NCBI GenBank assembly: GCA_900551135.1
Contig: URUX01000155.1
Span: 1-5,841 of the forward strand
DNA length: 5,841 nucleotides
Direction of reading: 5' to 3'
Source of the DNA: an uncultured Clostridium sp.
GTDB lineage: Bacteria > Bacillota > Clostridia > Lachnospirales > Lachnospiraceae
Of this stretch, positions 1 through 5,841 are shown one piece after another. The position numbers and the translations under genes were made by a program. The first letter of the stretch is position 1. Every line of letters starts with the position of its first letter. Under the pieces are notes generated by a model. It worked only from the letters and a program-made list of their open reading frames with translations, did no database searches and had not been told where the DNA came from.

Positions 1-664
1 CAGCCCTCTCTTCGGTAATGCCGTCTTTTAAAATCTGCTTGGAATCCGGAATCCATACGGCTCTTCCTGGTCTGGCTCCAATGACTGCACAGATCGTTCC
101 GTTCTGATCCCTGCTTACTCCGCAGGTCAGCACTGGAAAATCCGTGCTGGTATTTCTCAAAGACAGATATACGCTGTCTGTGGTGGTTTTCGGTACAATT
201 ATCCGGACTAAAATATCCCGGTCTGCCGGCATTCTGGCAAATTCTTCCAGACGGATTTTTCCGGCTTTATAAAGTTCCACATATGCCCCCAGTGCCATAA
301 ATTCAGTTAAGACATCTGAGAATCCAAAACGGCCGAAAATACTGCCTCCTGCAGTAGCCAGATTGCGGAACTGAACCCCTACAATATGGCGCACGCTTTC
401 TTTCATGCTTCCTTTTGTATACCGGTTCAGTCCTTCATGAAGTTCCAGCTGTCTCAGGGTTACCATTGCCCCAATACGGAACTCCTGATCATCCTCTTCA
501 ATCGTATCCAGTCCAAGTCCGGACAAATCAATCGCAGTCTGTACCCGCATATGACTCATTTTCAGCCAGAGCATTCCGCCGATAATCCGGTTGCTTTTTT
601 TCTGGTTCAGTTCATAGGCTTCTTCCAGACTGGCTGCCTTCACATAATTCTGAATGGTCAGCAT
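1..664 (-). CDS. FAD-binding subunit of a xanthine-dehydrogenase-type molybdenum hydroxylase (3' end beyond window)
   Basis: This is the flavoprotein subunit of a multi-subunit molybdenum hydroxylase. In that family it passes electrons between the 2Fe-2S subunit and an acceptor through FAD, in the cytoplasm. The frame is open for 221 codons from ATG at 664 to the left edge. Homologues run roughly 260-300 residues, so the C-terminal end is missing. The N-terminal FAD domain has a first phosphate-binding loop IIGGMLWLK (about 27-35) and a second loop, LATAGGSIFGRFGFSD (about 102-117). From about residue 165 the segment SLRNTSTDFPVLTCGVS fits the C-terminal domain of CO-dehydrogenase-type flavoproteins. 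There are no extra cysteine clusters, so no added 4Fe-4S insertion. AGGAG at 671-675, six bases upstream, fixes the start, which lies 53 nt inside the preceding ATPase gene. The family is clear. The substrate (xanthine, hypoxanthine or another N-heterocycle) is inferred from the purine permease in the same operon. Confidence 0.88.
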   Translation of the reverse strand, partial: MLTIQNYVKAASLEEAYELNQKKSNRIIGGMLWLKMSHMRVQTAIDLSGLGLDTIEEDDQEFRIGAMVTLRQLELHEGLNRYTKGSMKESVRHIVGVQFRNLATAGGSIFGRFGFSDVLTEFMALGAYVELYKAGKIRLEEFARMPADRDILVRIIVPKTTTDSVYLSLRNTSTDFPVLTCGVSRDQNGTICAVIGARPGRAVWIPDSKQILKDGITEERA

Positions 665-1442
665 CTTTCTCTCCTCTCCAAACAACTGCTCGCTGGGTTC
701 CGTCTTTCACCAGACAGGCTTTTGACCCATACAGCCGTTTCAAACCGTCCGCAAGCTGTTTTTCGTAATTATTATCCTGTTTGTATATACTGGCCAATAT
801 CCGGCCCTTTTCCATTAATAAAATCCTGTCGCCATAAGCATCTGCCAAAACCGGGTCATGCACACTTATTATAGCATACTTCCCGTTCTTTTTCAGGTAT
901 TCCTTTAACTGTTCAAAAAATTCATGGCGTCTGCCAAAGTCCAGTCCGCTTTCCGGCTCGTCTAAGATCATCCACCTGGCTTCCTGAACCCTGGCTCTGG
1001 CCAGATAGCACAGTCTTCTCTCTCCTCCGCTCAACTCATCCATAAGACGCTGTTCCAGATGGCCGATTCCCAGTTCCCTTAATGCCTCTCTGCTGTCTTC
1101 GTATTCTTTTTTTCCAGGCATCTGCCAGAATTTTAGATACGGATTTCTTCCCATTACTACAAAATCCAATACCCGGCAGCCCGAGGCCTGACAGTCCTGG
1201 GGAGCATAAGAAATCCATCTGGCCCGCTCCTTTTCGGAAAGCCCGGCTATCCTGTTTCCGTTTATAAATACAGCCCCTTCTTCTATCCGGTGCAATCCGG
1301 CAATGGCTTTTAAAAGCGTAGTTTTTCCGGCTCCGTTTTTTCCTAAAATTACGGTAAGGGGTTCTTCTGCAAAAAAGGATACCTGTTCTAAAATCTTCCT
1401 TCCTCCTAATTTTACCGAAAGACCCTCTGCTTCCAGTCTCAC
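612..1442 (-). CDS. ATP-binding protein of a FecCD/BtuCD-type (type II) ABC importer
   Basis: This is the ATPase that powers uptake through the adjacent FecCD-type permease on the cytoplasmic face. With GTG at 1442 as the start it has 276 residues, close to the 255-275 usual for FecE/BtuD proteins. Visible motifs are Walker A GKNGAGKTT (34-42), Q-loop YAPQ (79-82), signature LSGGE (137-141), Walker B WMILDEP (157-163), D-loop SGLD (165-168) and the switch histidine in SVHD (H195). All catalytic residues are present. The open frame extends upstream to an ATG at 1631, but those 63 codons lie over the permease gene and do not resemble this family. GTG at 1442 overlaps the permease stop as GTGA, with a G-rich AAAGGGGGG tract six bases upstream, typical of translational coupling. 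The 3' end overlaps the FAD-subunit gene by 53 nt, and the last residues are dictated by that overlap. Family certain; transported substrate not readable from this subunit. Confidence 0.92.
   Translation of the reverse strand: MRLEAEGLSVKLGGRKILEQVSFFAEEPLTVILGKNGAGKTTLLKAIAGLHRIEEGAVFINGNRIAGLSEKERARWISYAPQDCQASGCRVLDFVVMGRNPYLKFWQMPGKKEYEDSREALRELGIGHLEQRLMDELSGGERRLCYLARARVQEARWMILDEPESGLDFGRRHEFFEQLKEYLKKNGKYAIISVHDPVLADAYGDRILLMEKGRILASIYKQDNNYEKQLADGLKRLYGSKACLVKDGTQRAVVWRGEKDADHSELCEGSQSGRSL
671..675 (-). promoter_or_regulatory. Ribosome binding site of the FAD-subunit gene, inside the ATPase gene
   Basis: On the minus strand the sequence reads GGAGAGGAGAGAAAG directly before ATG at 664. 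AGGAG lies six bases from the start codon. The site falls within the ATPase coding sequence, which continues to its stop at 612, so it decides the start of the FAD subunit and supports a real gene overlap. Confidence 0.75.
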
Positions 1443-2425
1443 AGCCAGCCCCCCTTTCTCTTCGATGAAACTAACAGCGCTGCCAGCAGAACCGCGCCGG
1501 AAAGGGATGTTAAAATACTGATTGGAATTTCTGCTTCTGTCAGGGATCTGGAGATCAGATCTGCCGCCAGCAAAAAGGCAGAACCTCCCATAACGGCCGG
1601 AAGAAAGTTTGACCTTAAATCTCCGCCCCAAATCAGGCGGACTAAATGAGGAACAATCAGCCCTACCCAGGACACGGCTCCTGCCACAGACACTACCACA
1701 GCCGCCAGCAGCGTAGCCAGAACAATGGCAGTCTGCCGGATTCGCTGTACAGGAAGCCCCAGACTCCTGGCTTCCTCATCTCCTAATGCCAAAATTCCCA
1801 GTTTCCAGCGCATCAGCCATAAGATCAAAATCCCTGTGACAACTATGGGAAACGCCATTTTTCCATCCAGCCAGCTGGCAGTATGAAAACTTCCCATCAG
1901 CCAGTAGTCAATTGACGGAAGCTGCTGCGCAGGATCTGCTCCGTATTTGATCAGCATCAGCCCTGCCTCTGCCATGGCTCCGGTCACAATACCGGAAATC
2001 AGAAGAGCCACTTTCGGCTGTCCGCCTACTGCTTTTGCTAAAGCCAGCGTCAGAAAAGCAGCGATAAGTCCCGCCGCAAATGCGGAAAGTCCAATCACTG
2101 CTGCCGTACCGCCAAAAAGAATGGCCAGAGCCGCCCCTGCGGATGCGCCGCTGGTAACGCCCAATACATCCGGAGAAACCAGAGGATTTCTAAATATATG
2201 CTGGTAAACCATACCGGAAACCGATAATGCTGCCCCGCAAATCAGCACTAAAAAAGTCCTGGGCAGGCGAATCTGCAAAAAGACCCGCTCTCCCATTCCT
2301 TTTTCAACCCCTGTAAGAATCTTCCAAAGATTTTGCAAAGTCAAAGGATACCTGCCAATACAAAGGGACAGTACCACGGTGCCAAGCAAGATTCCGGTCA
2401 AAACCCAGAACTTTTTCTGTTTCAT
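1439..2425 (-). CDS. FecCD/BtuC-type permease of an ABC importer
   Basis: This is the membrane channel subunit of a type II ABC importer. It works as a homodimer with the lipoprotein encoded upstream and the ATPase encoded downstream. From ATG at 2425 it has 328 residues, normal for the family, and the hydrophobic pattern suits about ten membrane helices. Family landmarks are IRLPRTFLVLICGAALSVSG early in the protein, then YQHIFRNPLVSPDVLGVTSG, the YWLMGSF segment near residue 175, the cytoplasmic coupling segment LGDEEARSLGLP (about 214-225), and SWVGLIVPHLVRL near 252-264. The usual GAPFF near the C-terminus reads GAVLL here. Another in-frame ATG at 2437 directly abuts the upstream TAA stop. 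I prefer 2425 because GAGG lies six bases before it, whereas 2437 has no good ribosome binding site. Family certain; cargo (molybdate/tungstate versus iron chelate) unresolved. Confidence 0.93.
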   Translation of the reverse strand: MKQKKFWVLTGILLGTVVLSLCIGRYPLTLQNLWKILTGVEKGMGERVFLQIRLPRTFLVLICGAALSVSGMVYQHIFRNPLVSPDVLGVTSGASAGAALAILFGGTAAVIGLSAFAAGLIAAFLTLALAKAVGGQPKVALLISGIVTGAMAEAGLMLIKYGADPAQQLPSIDYWLMGSFHTASWLDGKMAFPIVVTGILILWLMRWKLGILALGDEEARSLGLPVQRIRQTAIVLATLLAAVVVSVAGAVSWVGLIVPHLVRLIWGGDLRSNFLPAVMGGSAFLLAADLISRSLTEAEIPISILTSLSGAVLLAALLVSSKRKGGWL

Positions 2426-2431
2426 TTTTTT

Positions 2432-2435
2432 CCTC
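2432..2435 (-). promoter_or_regulatory. Ribosome binding site deciding the permease start
   Basis: The junction on the minus strand reads TAAATGAGGAAAAAAATG: the stop of the substrate-binding protein, then a first ATG, then GAGG and six A residues before a second in-frame ATG at 2425. The GAGG spacing favours the second ATG as the initiation codon. Confidence 0.55.
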
Positions 2436-2437
2436 AT

Positions 2438-3541
2438 TTACTGAAGTCCCAGATCTTCATCTGACACCTGAATGTCAAAGAATTTCTGATAAAATTCAAC
2501 TGCTTCTTTTTTATAATCTTCTGTTGGATACAGGTCCGGATGAAGAACACTGGTAAGCCACAGAACCCCCAATACAGATGAGGGCGTCGGGTAGTCCCAT
2601 GCTTCTATTGCAGATGGGAAGGTATATACCTGACCGCTTTGTACTGCCCTGACTTCCGCTAATGCCTCATTTTCCGTAAAGCTGTCCAGTCCATACTCCG
2701 CATAGCTGACGCCAAAAATATATTCCGGATTCCAGGCGGCAAGCTGCTCTGCAGAAATTTCCGCCCAATACGTATCCTCTAACTCACCAGATACATTAAG
2801 GCCTCCTGCCATTGAAATCAAATCATTCTGGTACATTCTGGACGTACAGGTGCTAAGATAATCCGAACCGGAAGCCAGATAAACCGATGGCTTTCCGGCA
2901 TCCTTTGTCAGTTCTCTGGCAAATTCCATCTTCTCATGGTAATAATCCAGCAGTTCTTCCCCTGTCTCTTCTGTTCCGGTAATTTCAACCAGCAGGCGGA
3001 TGCATTCCTCAAACTCTTCCTGAGTTTCCGGATTTACGATAATGACCGGTATATCAAGCGCTTCAAAGCTGGCTGCACTTTCCTGTAAGCGCTTCGGAAG
3101 TATGACTGCATCCGGCTCTAAAGCCGCAGTTTCTTCTATATTGATTCCTTTTCCAGAACCTACTGCCGGAAGTTCCAGAAGTTCCGGCGCTGCCATATGG
3201 TAAAGCCGTCTGGTTTCGCCTTTCTTTTCAATTCCTGCCAGATTGCCTTCACATCCAAGCGCAATGAGCAGTGCAGTAGAAATGTAATATGAAGAGACTA
3301 TTTTTCCGGCAGGTTTCTCTAAGGTTACTTCTCTTCCTGCCTGGTCAACTACGGTAATCCCATTCTGGCTTTCCTCTGCCTGACTGCCTGCTTCCGTTTC
3401 CGCTGGCGCTTCTGTTTCCTGTTTCGCTGTTTCCTGCACCGTTGTTTCCTTCTGTCCGCTGTTTCCGCATCCAGTAACGCAGGACACCGTTATCGCTATG
3501 GTCAAAAACACAGCCATAGACTGTTTCCAGATTTTTCGCAT
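2438..3541 (-). CDS. Lipoprotein substrate-binding protein of a TroA/BtuF/FecB-fold ABC importer
   Basis: This extracytoplasmic lipoprotein captures the substrate for the FecCD-type permease and ATPase encoded just downstream. The start is ATG at 3541, giving 367 residues, because AGGAGG (3547-3552) lies five bases upstream and the product then begins with a proper lipoprotein signal peptide. This has MRKIWK, a hydrophobic stretch, and lipobox VTGC with the lipidated cysteine at 25. A longer in-frame start at 3592 would put 17 polar residues before the signal and overlap the symporter gene, so I reject it. Residues 26-61 form a Thr/Glu/Gln-rich linker. The binding domain starts near ITVVDQAGREVTL (about 62) and ends with AWDYPTPSSVLGVLWL (about 314-329) and HPDLYP, both typical of this class. 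A basic patch, GIEKKGETRRLY (103-114), could help bind an anion. The fold is secure. The substrate is inferred only: molybdate/tungstate from operon context, ferric chelate as alternative. Confidence 0.9.
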   Translation of the reverse strand: MRKIWKQSMAVFLTIAITVSCVTGCGNSGQKETTVQETAKQETEAPAETEAGSQAEESQNGITVVDQAGREVTLEKPAGKIVSSYYISTALLIALGCEGNLAGIEKKGETRRLYHMAAPELLELPAVGSGKGINIEETAALEPDAVILPKRLQESAASFEALDIPVIIVNPETQEEFEECIRLLVEITGTEETGEELLDYYHEKMEFARELTKDAGKPSVYLASGSDYLSTCTSRMYQNDLISMAGGLNVSGELEDTYWAEISAEQLAAWNPEYIFGVSYAEYGLDSFTENEALAEVRAVQSGQVYTFPSAIEAWDYPTPSSVLGVLWLTSVLHPDLYPTEDYKKEAVEFYQKFFDIQVSDEDLGLQ

Positions 3542-3546
3542 ATTGC

Positions 3547-3552
3547 CCTCCT
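3547..3552 (-). promoter_or_regulatory. Ribosome binding site of the substrate-binding lipoprotein
   Basis: A perfect AGGAGG on the minus strand lies five bases before ATG at 3541, within the 16-nt gap after the symporter stop codon. It decides the start in favour of the lipoprotein signal peptide. Confidence 0.8.
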
Positions 3553-3557
3553 GCTTT

Positions 3558-5000
3558 TCAGCTATGTTCTCTTTCAGTTTCCGTCGGCTCATCCTTAACC
3601 GGAAGTAAGATATTTAATAAAATTGCAACCAGAGCAGCCGGTACAATACCAGAACCTCCAAAAATCAGCTGAACTGCCTCTGGAAGTTTAGACAGAATAT
3701 TGCTGCTTGCACCAATTCCGTATCCCAGTCCCAGCGCAACGGAAACAATGGTAATATTTCTGGACGTAATAGCATGTTTTGTAATTAACTGGATACCACT
3801 GACTACAATTGAGGAAAACATCATAACAGCCGCCCCGCCCAGTACGCTCTGGGGCATAATGGAAATCAATGCCGCCAGTTTGGGGAATAAACCGCAGAAA
3901 ATCAGGAAAATACCGCCAAAGGCAAGAGCCCCACGGTTTACCACCTTCGTCATAGTTACCAGACCTACATTCTGGCTAAAAGAGGTATTGGGAAGCACTC
4001 CAAACAATGCTGCAAAGGAAGATCCCAGACCGTCACAAATCACGCCTCCGGAAAGTTCGCTGTCTGTCGCTTCCCTTCCCATTCCACCTTCCATAACTCC
4101 GGAAATATCGCCTACCGTTTCTACTGCTGTTACAATAAACATAATTCCGACCGGAAGAATCGCCTTCCAGTCAAAGACCGGCTTTACCGGCATCAGCTTA
4201 GGTACTGCAAACCAGTCAGCTGCTGCTACCTTATCCCAGTTTAATACCCAGGCTTTTACATATTCTGTACCGTCTGCGCTGACAGCAGTATGGGGCAGAA
4301 CCATTCCCATAATTGCAGCAGCGATATAGCCTGCAATTATTCCGATTAAAATAGAAGAATAGCTGGTTAATCCTCTGGTTCCATGTTTTAATACGATAAT
4401 TACAATAAGAACCAGCGCCCCTAAAAACAGGTTCTCATAAGATCCAAAATCCAGCGCCTTATCTCCTCCTCCAAAGGAGTTTACTCCGATGGCAATCAGA
4501 GAAAGTCCAATGGAAAGCACCACTGTTCCCGTTACAACTGATGGGAAAAACTTTCTTAATGGCTTTAAAAAGAATCCCAAAACACTTTCAAAAATACCGC
4601 CTACAATGGATGCGCCCATCATTGCTCCATAGGTTAAGATACCGCCTCCCATCGTAGCTGCAACACTGTTAAACACACCAATAAATCCGGAACTCGTACC
4701 CATAATAATCGGCACTTTTCCTCCTACTGGTCCAATGGCATAAAGCTGCACCAGGGTAACAATACCTGCTATTAACATAGCATTTTGCAGAAGAACCACC
4801 TGCAAATCGGCGAATTCACTGCCAACCCCCAGTCCGCATGCTCCGGTGATGACCAGAATCGGCGTCAGGTTTCCTACAAACATGGCTAATACATGCTGAA
4901 GTCCCAAAGGAATAGCATGTCTTGGTGGAAGTTTACCATAGAAATCATACGCTTCCTTTAACGAATTCTGATCTTTCATACTGCTCTTTTTCTCCTTCAT
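3558..5000 (-). CDS. NCS2 (NAT) family nucleobase:cation symporter, probably for xanthine or urate
   Basis: This membrane protein imports a purine base with a cation. It has 480 residues, slightly long for the family, partly because of an extracytoplasmic-type loop around 236-276. Diagnostic residues fit NCS2: LQHVLAMFVGN in TM1 (H36), ETVGD in TM8 (E294 and D298), CDGLGS (D323), and the NAT signature QNVGLVTMTK (343-352). QNVG resembles the xanthine/urate transporters of Firmicutes (PbuX, PucJ/PucK) rather than uracil carriers, where the first residue is usually Glu. It heads an operon with a molybdenum hydroxylase subunit, which fits purine uptake for catabolism. A near-consensus promoter lies about 23 nt upstream. 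The start is uncertain: ATG at 5000 has only a weak A-rich ribosome site, while ATG at 4979 (residue 8) has AAGGAG, but 12 bases away. The next gene follows after 16 nt. Family certain, purine specificity likely, exact purine unknown. Confidence 0.93.
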   Translation of the reverse strand: MKEKKSSMKDQNSLKEAYDFYGKLPPRHAIPLGLQHVLAMFVGNLTPILVITGACGLGVGSEFADLQVVLLQNAMLIAGIVTLVQLYAIGPVGGKVPIIMGTSSGFIGVFNSVAATMGGGILTYGAMMGASIVGGIFESVLGFFLKPLRKFFPSVVTGTVVLSIGLSLIAIGVNSFGGGDKALDFGSYENLFLGALVLIVIIVLKHGTRGLTSYSSILIGIIAGYIAAAIMGMVLPHTAVSADGTEYVKAWVLNWDKVAAADWFAVPKLMPVKPVFDWKAILPVGIMFIVTAVETVGDISGVMEGGMGREATDSELSGGVICDGLGSSFAALFGVLPNTSFSQNVGLVTMTKVVNRGALAFGGIFLIFCGLFPKLAALISIMPQSVLGGAAVMMFSSIVVSGIQLITKHAITSRNITIVSVALGLGYGIGASSNILSKLPEAVQLIFGGSGIVPAALVAILLNILLPVKDEPTETEREHS

Positions 5001-5029
5001 TTTCTTTGTCTTTCAAAACAACGGCTTAT

Positions 5030-5058
5030 ATTGTATCGGCTTTAATTTGGAATGTCAA
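5030..5058 (-). promoter_or_regulatory. Sigma-A promoter of the symporter-ABC-hydroxylase operon
   Basis: On the minus strand TTGACA (5053-5058) is followed by exactly 17 bases and then TACAAT (5030-5035). This is a perfect -35 box and a five-of-six -10 box with optimal spacing. Transcription should begin near 5022-5025, giving a leader of only about 23 bases before ATG at 5000. That leaves no room for a riboswitch or attenuator downstream of this start site. The hexamer AAGCCG occurs on both sides of the -10 box and may be part of an operator. Confidence 0.82.
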
Positions 5059-5250
5059 GCGCGTAAAATGCCCTTCTGGCGGAATCTAAAAGTTTTTCAT
5101 TTTGTGCTTATAAAGTAAATAAGTGAGAGTAATAAAACAAAGAATACTATTTGTTAATACCCTTTAATTTTTCTAAATTAACATTTATTATTTAATAATT
5201 GCCTTATAACACGTAATAGAAAAAAGCACTCATTATCGTTAGCTTTTTAC

Positions 5251-5295
5251 AAAAAAGTACAGGGCAGTTATGACTTAGATAAATCACAACTGCCC
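5251..5295 (-). terminator. Rho-independent terminator after the solute-binding-protein gene
   Basis: The minus strand has GGGCAGTTGTGA (5284-5295), a 10-base loop, then TCATAACTGCCC (5262-5273). These form a 12-bp stem with one G-U pair, followed within five bases by TTTTTT (5251-5256). It lies about 75 nt past the stop codon at 5369. The opposite strand has no T-run after the stem, so it should work mainly leftward, shielding the purine operon from read-through. Confidence 0.85.
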
Positions 5296-5368
5296 CTATT
5301 GGTAATTACTTATTTTCCAATTAAATCTTATTTAATTCAGCTAAAGAACTTTTAATGTTAAATTATTT

Positions 5369-5841
5369 TCATGGCAAAAGCGGCTGAACGGAATTTTCAA
5401 ATGTTTTTGCTGCTTCCGAAACATTCTGATCCCCCATTGTGACAGCCTGAGCCATGGCACACAATTCAAGATTAAATTCTGAAACCATGGGGAACATTAA
5501 ACTTGGAGCTATATTCTGAACGCTGTCTTTGGCGCCCAATAAAAATTCATTACTGTTTACTTTATCCATATTTTCCATTGCTTTTTTTGCTGGATATGCA
5601 GGTGCTATATTAGCCATGTAATCCTCCATTACCTCTGGAGTAATTACGTATTGAATAAAATTCTTAACCGCTTCTTTTTTCTCCTGGCCGTTGTCAATTG
5701 CAATAAAACAGTGGGACTGTGAAACTGTCTCACCGCTTCCCCCGCCTCCAGCCAGTGGACATGCAGTAGCTGTAAAATCTGCTGCTGCCGGATTAATAGA
5801 AGTGACACCGTTGATTCCGCCAGTCTTATCATAATACATAG
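5369..5841 (-). CDS. Family 1 extracellular solute-binding protein, C-terminal part (5' end beyond window)
   Basis: This is the C-terminal portion of an ABC-importer binding protein of the sugar/oligosaccharide-type family 1, normally a lipoprotein of about 420-450 residues. The visible 156-157 codons run to TGA at 5369. The ATG at 5839 is almost certainly internal, since the signal peptide and N-terminal lobe are absent and the frame stays open to the right edge. Supporting segments are ACPLAGGGGSGETVSQSHCF, AVKNFIQYVITPEVMEDYM (the helix written in many relatives as a 'fi.fl.spe.q' pattern), AYPAKKAMEN, and the closing helices MAQAVTMGDQNVSEAAKTF and ENSVQPLLP. It is followed by a terminator, so it ends its transcript. 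Its G+C content looks lower (roughly 38-40% by partial count) than that of the main operon. The sugar specificity cannot be read from this fragment, and its job appears unrelated to the purine operon. Confidence 0.85.
   Translation of the reverse strand, partial: MYYDKTGGINGVTSINPAAADFTATACPLAGGGGSGETVSQSHCFIAIDNGQEKKEAVKNFIQYVITPEVMEDYMANIAPAYPAKKAMENMDKVNSNEFLLGAKDSVQNIAPSLMFPMVSEFNLELCAMAQAVTMGDQNVSEAAKTFENSVQPLLP

Larger units (their letters stand above)
5001..5368. other. Non-coding A+T-rich spacer between two transcription units
   Basis: No supportable gene lies in these 368 bases. The spacer holds the terminator of the solute-binding-protein gene at its right side and the operon promoter at its left side. 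The middle (5101-5220) is only about 20% G+C by my count, with two A+T inverted repeats: TTAATTT/AAATTAA (5164-5181, 4-base loop) and ATTATT/AATAAT (5187-5199). I looked for purine-riboswitch core elements on the minus strand and found none. The only start-stop candidate ahead of the operon is a four-codon ATG-AAA-AAC-TTT, too short to call. Confidence 0.7.

Noticed and set aside
386..874. 162-codon plus-strand open frame
   Set aside because: It lies opposite the clearly recognisable FAD-subunit and ATPase genes, lacks a ribosome binding site and resembles no protein family; it is an antisense shadow.
1443..1631. N-terminal extension of the ATPase to ATG at 1631
   Set aside because: The 63 extra codons overlap the permease C-terminus and do not look like an ABC ATPase. 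GTG at 1442 gives the standard N-terminus and a 4-nt GTGA junction.
3542..3592. Longer start for the substrate-binding lipoprotein at 3592
   Set aside because: It would overlap the symporter gene and place 17 polar residues before a good signal peptide; AGGAGG sits right before ATG at 3541.
3700..4329. 209-codon plus-strand open frame opposite the symporter gene
   Set aside because: The minus strand here encodes conserved NCS2 motifs. The plus-strand translation is Pro/Thr/Ile-rich and low in information, as expected for the complement of a membrane-protein gene.
5101..5160. Second upstream promoter (TTGTTT with TTTATA on the minus strand)
   Set aside because: Spacing is about 20 bases and both boxes are poor in a 20% G+C region where such matches arise by chance.
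5220..5248. Second terminator-like hairpin AAAAAGC/GCTTTTT
   Set aside because: Only two G-C pairs, a loop of about 14 bases with little inner pairing, and the T-run is used in the stem. It may assist the main terminator but is too weak to call.
5022..5368. Possible purine or xanthine riboswitch ahead of the symporter
   Set aside because: I could not find the conserved purine-aptamer core segments on the minus strand, and the predicted transcript leader is only about 23 nt.
5644..5832. 62-codon minus-strand frame overlapping the solute-binding-protein fragment
   Set aside because: It is a different frame of the same strand over a recognisable family 1 binding-protein sequence; no start signal or family resemblance.

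Overview
The window looks like part of an anaerobic, low-to-moderate G+C Firmicute chromosome, most likely a gut-type Clostridium/Lachnospiraceae relative. This rests on the protein styles (a lipoprotein-anchored solute-binding protein with a Thr/Glu-rich linker, a purine-type NCS2 permease, a molybdenum-hydroxylase FAD subunit), strong AGGAGG-type ribosome binding sites, and tight same-strand gene packing. No taxonomic marker is present, so this is an inference. All supported genes lie on the minus strand and read from right to left.

Right edge (5369-5841): the C-terminal part of a family 1 extracellular solute-binding protein, probably from a sugar or oligosaccharide ABC system. It is followed by a convincing Rho-independent terminator (5251-5295), which separates it from the next unit. 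Positions 5001-5368 are a non-coding, very A+T-rich spacer. It ends with a near-consensus sigma-A promoter (TTGACA, 17 bp, TACAAT) firing leftward about 23 bases ahead of the next gene.

Main operon (5000 down to 1, leaving the window): (1) an NCS2 nucleobase:cation symporter with the xanthine/urate-type QNVG signature; (2) a lipoprotein substrate-binding protein of the TroA/BtuF/FecB fold; (3) a FecCD/BtuC-type permease; (4) a FecE/BtuD-type ATPase; (5) the FAD-binding subunit of a xanthine-dehydrogenase-like molybdenum hydroxylase, cut by the left edge. Genes are separated by 16 nt, about 12 nt, a 4-nt overlap and a 53-nt overlap, so one polycistronic mRNA with translational coupling is likely.

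Working model: the symporter brings in an oxidised purine (xanthine or urate) and the hydroxylase acts on it. The type II ABC importer between them plausibly supplies something the hydroxylase needs, with molybdate or tungstate the leading idea by analogy with the Haemophilus MolABC importer, whose permease is also FecCD-like. Iron or siderophore uptake is the alternative. The sequence supports the gene order and families directly; the metal-oxyanion role is inference. I see no CRISPR array, mobile element, tRNA/rRNA gene or riboswitch.
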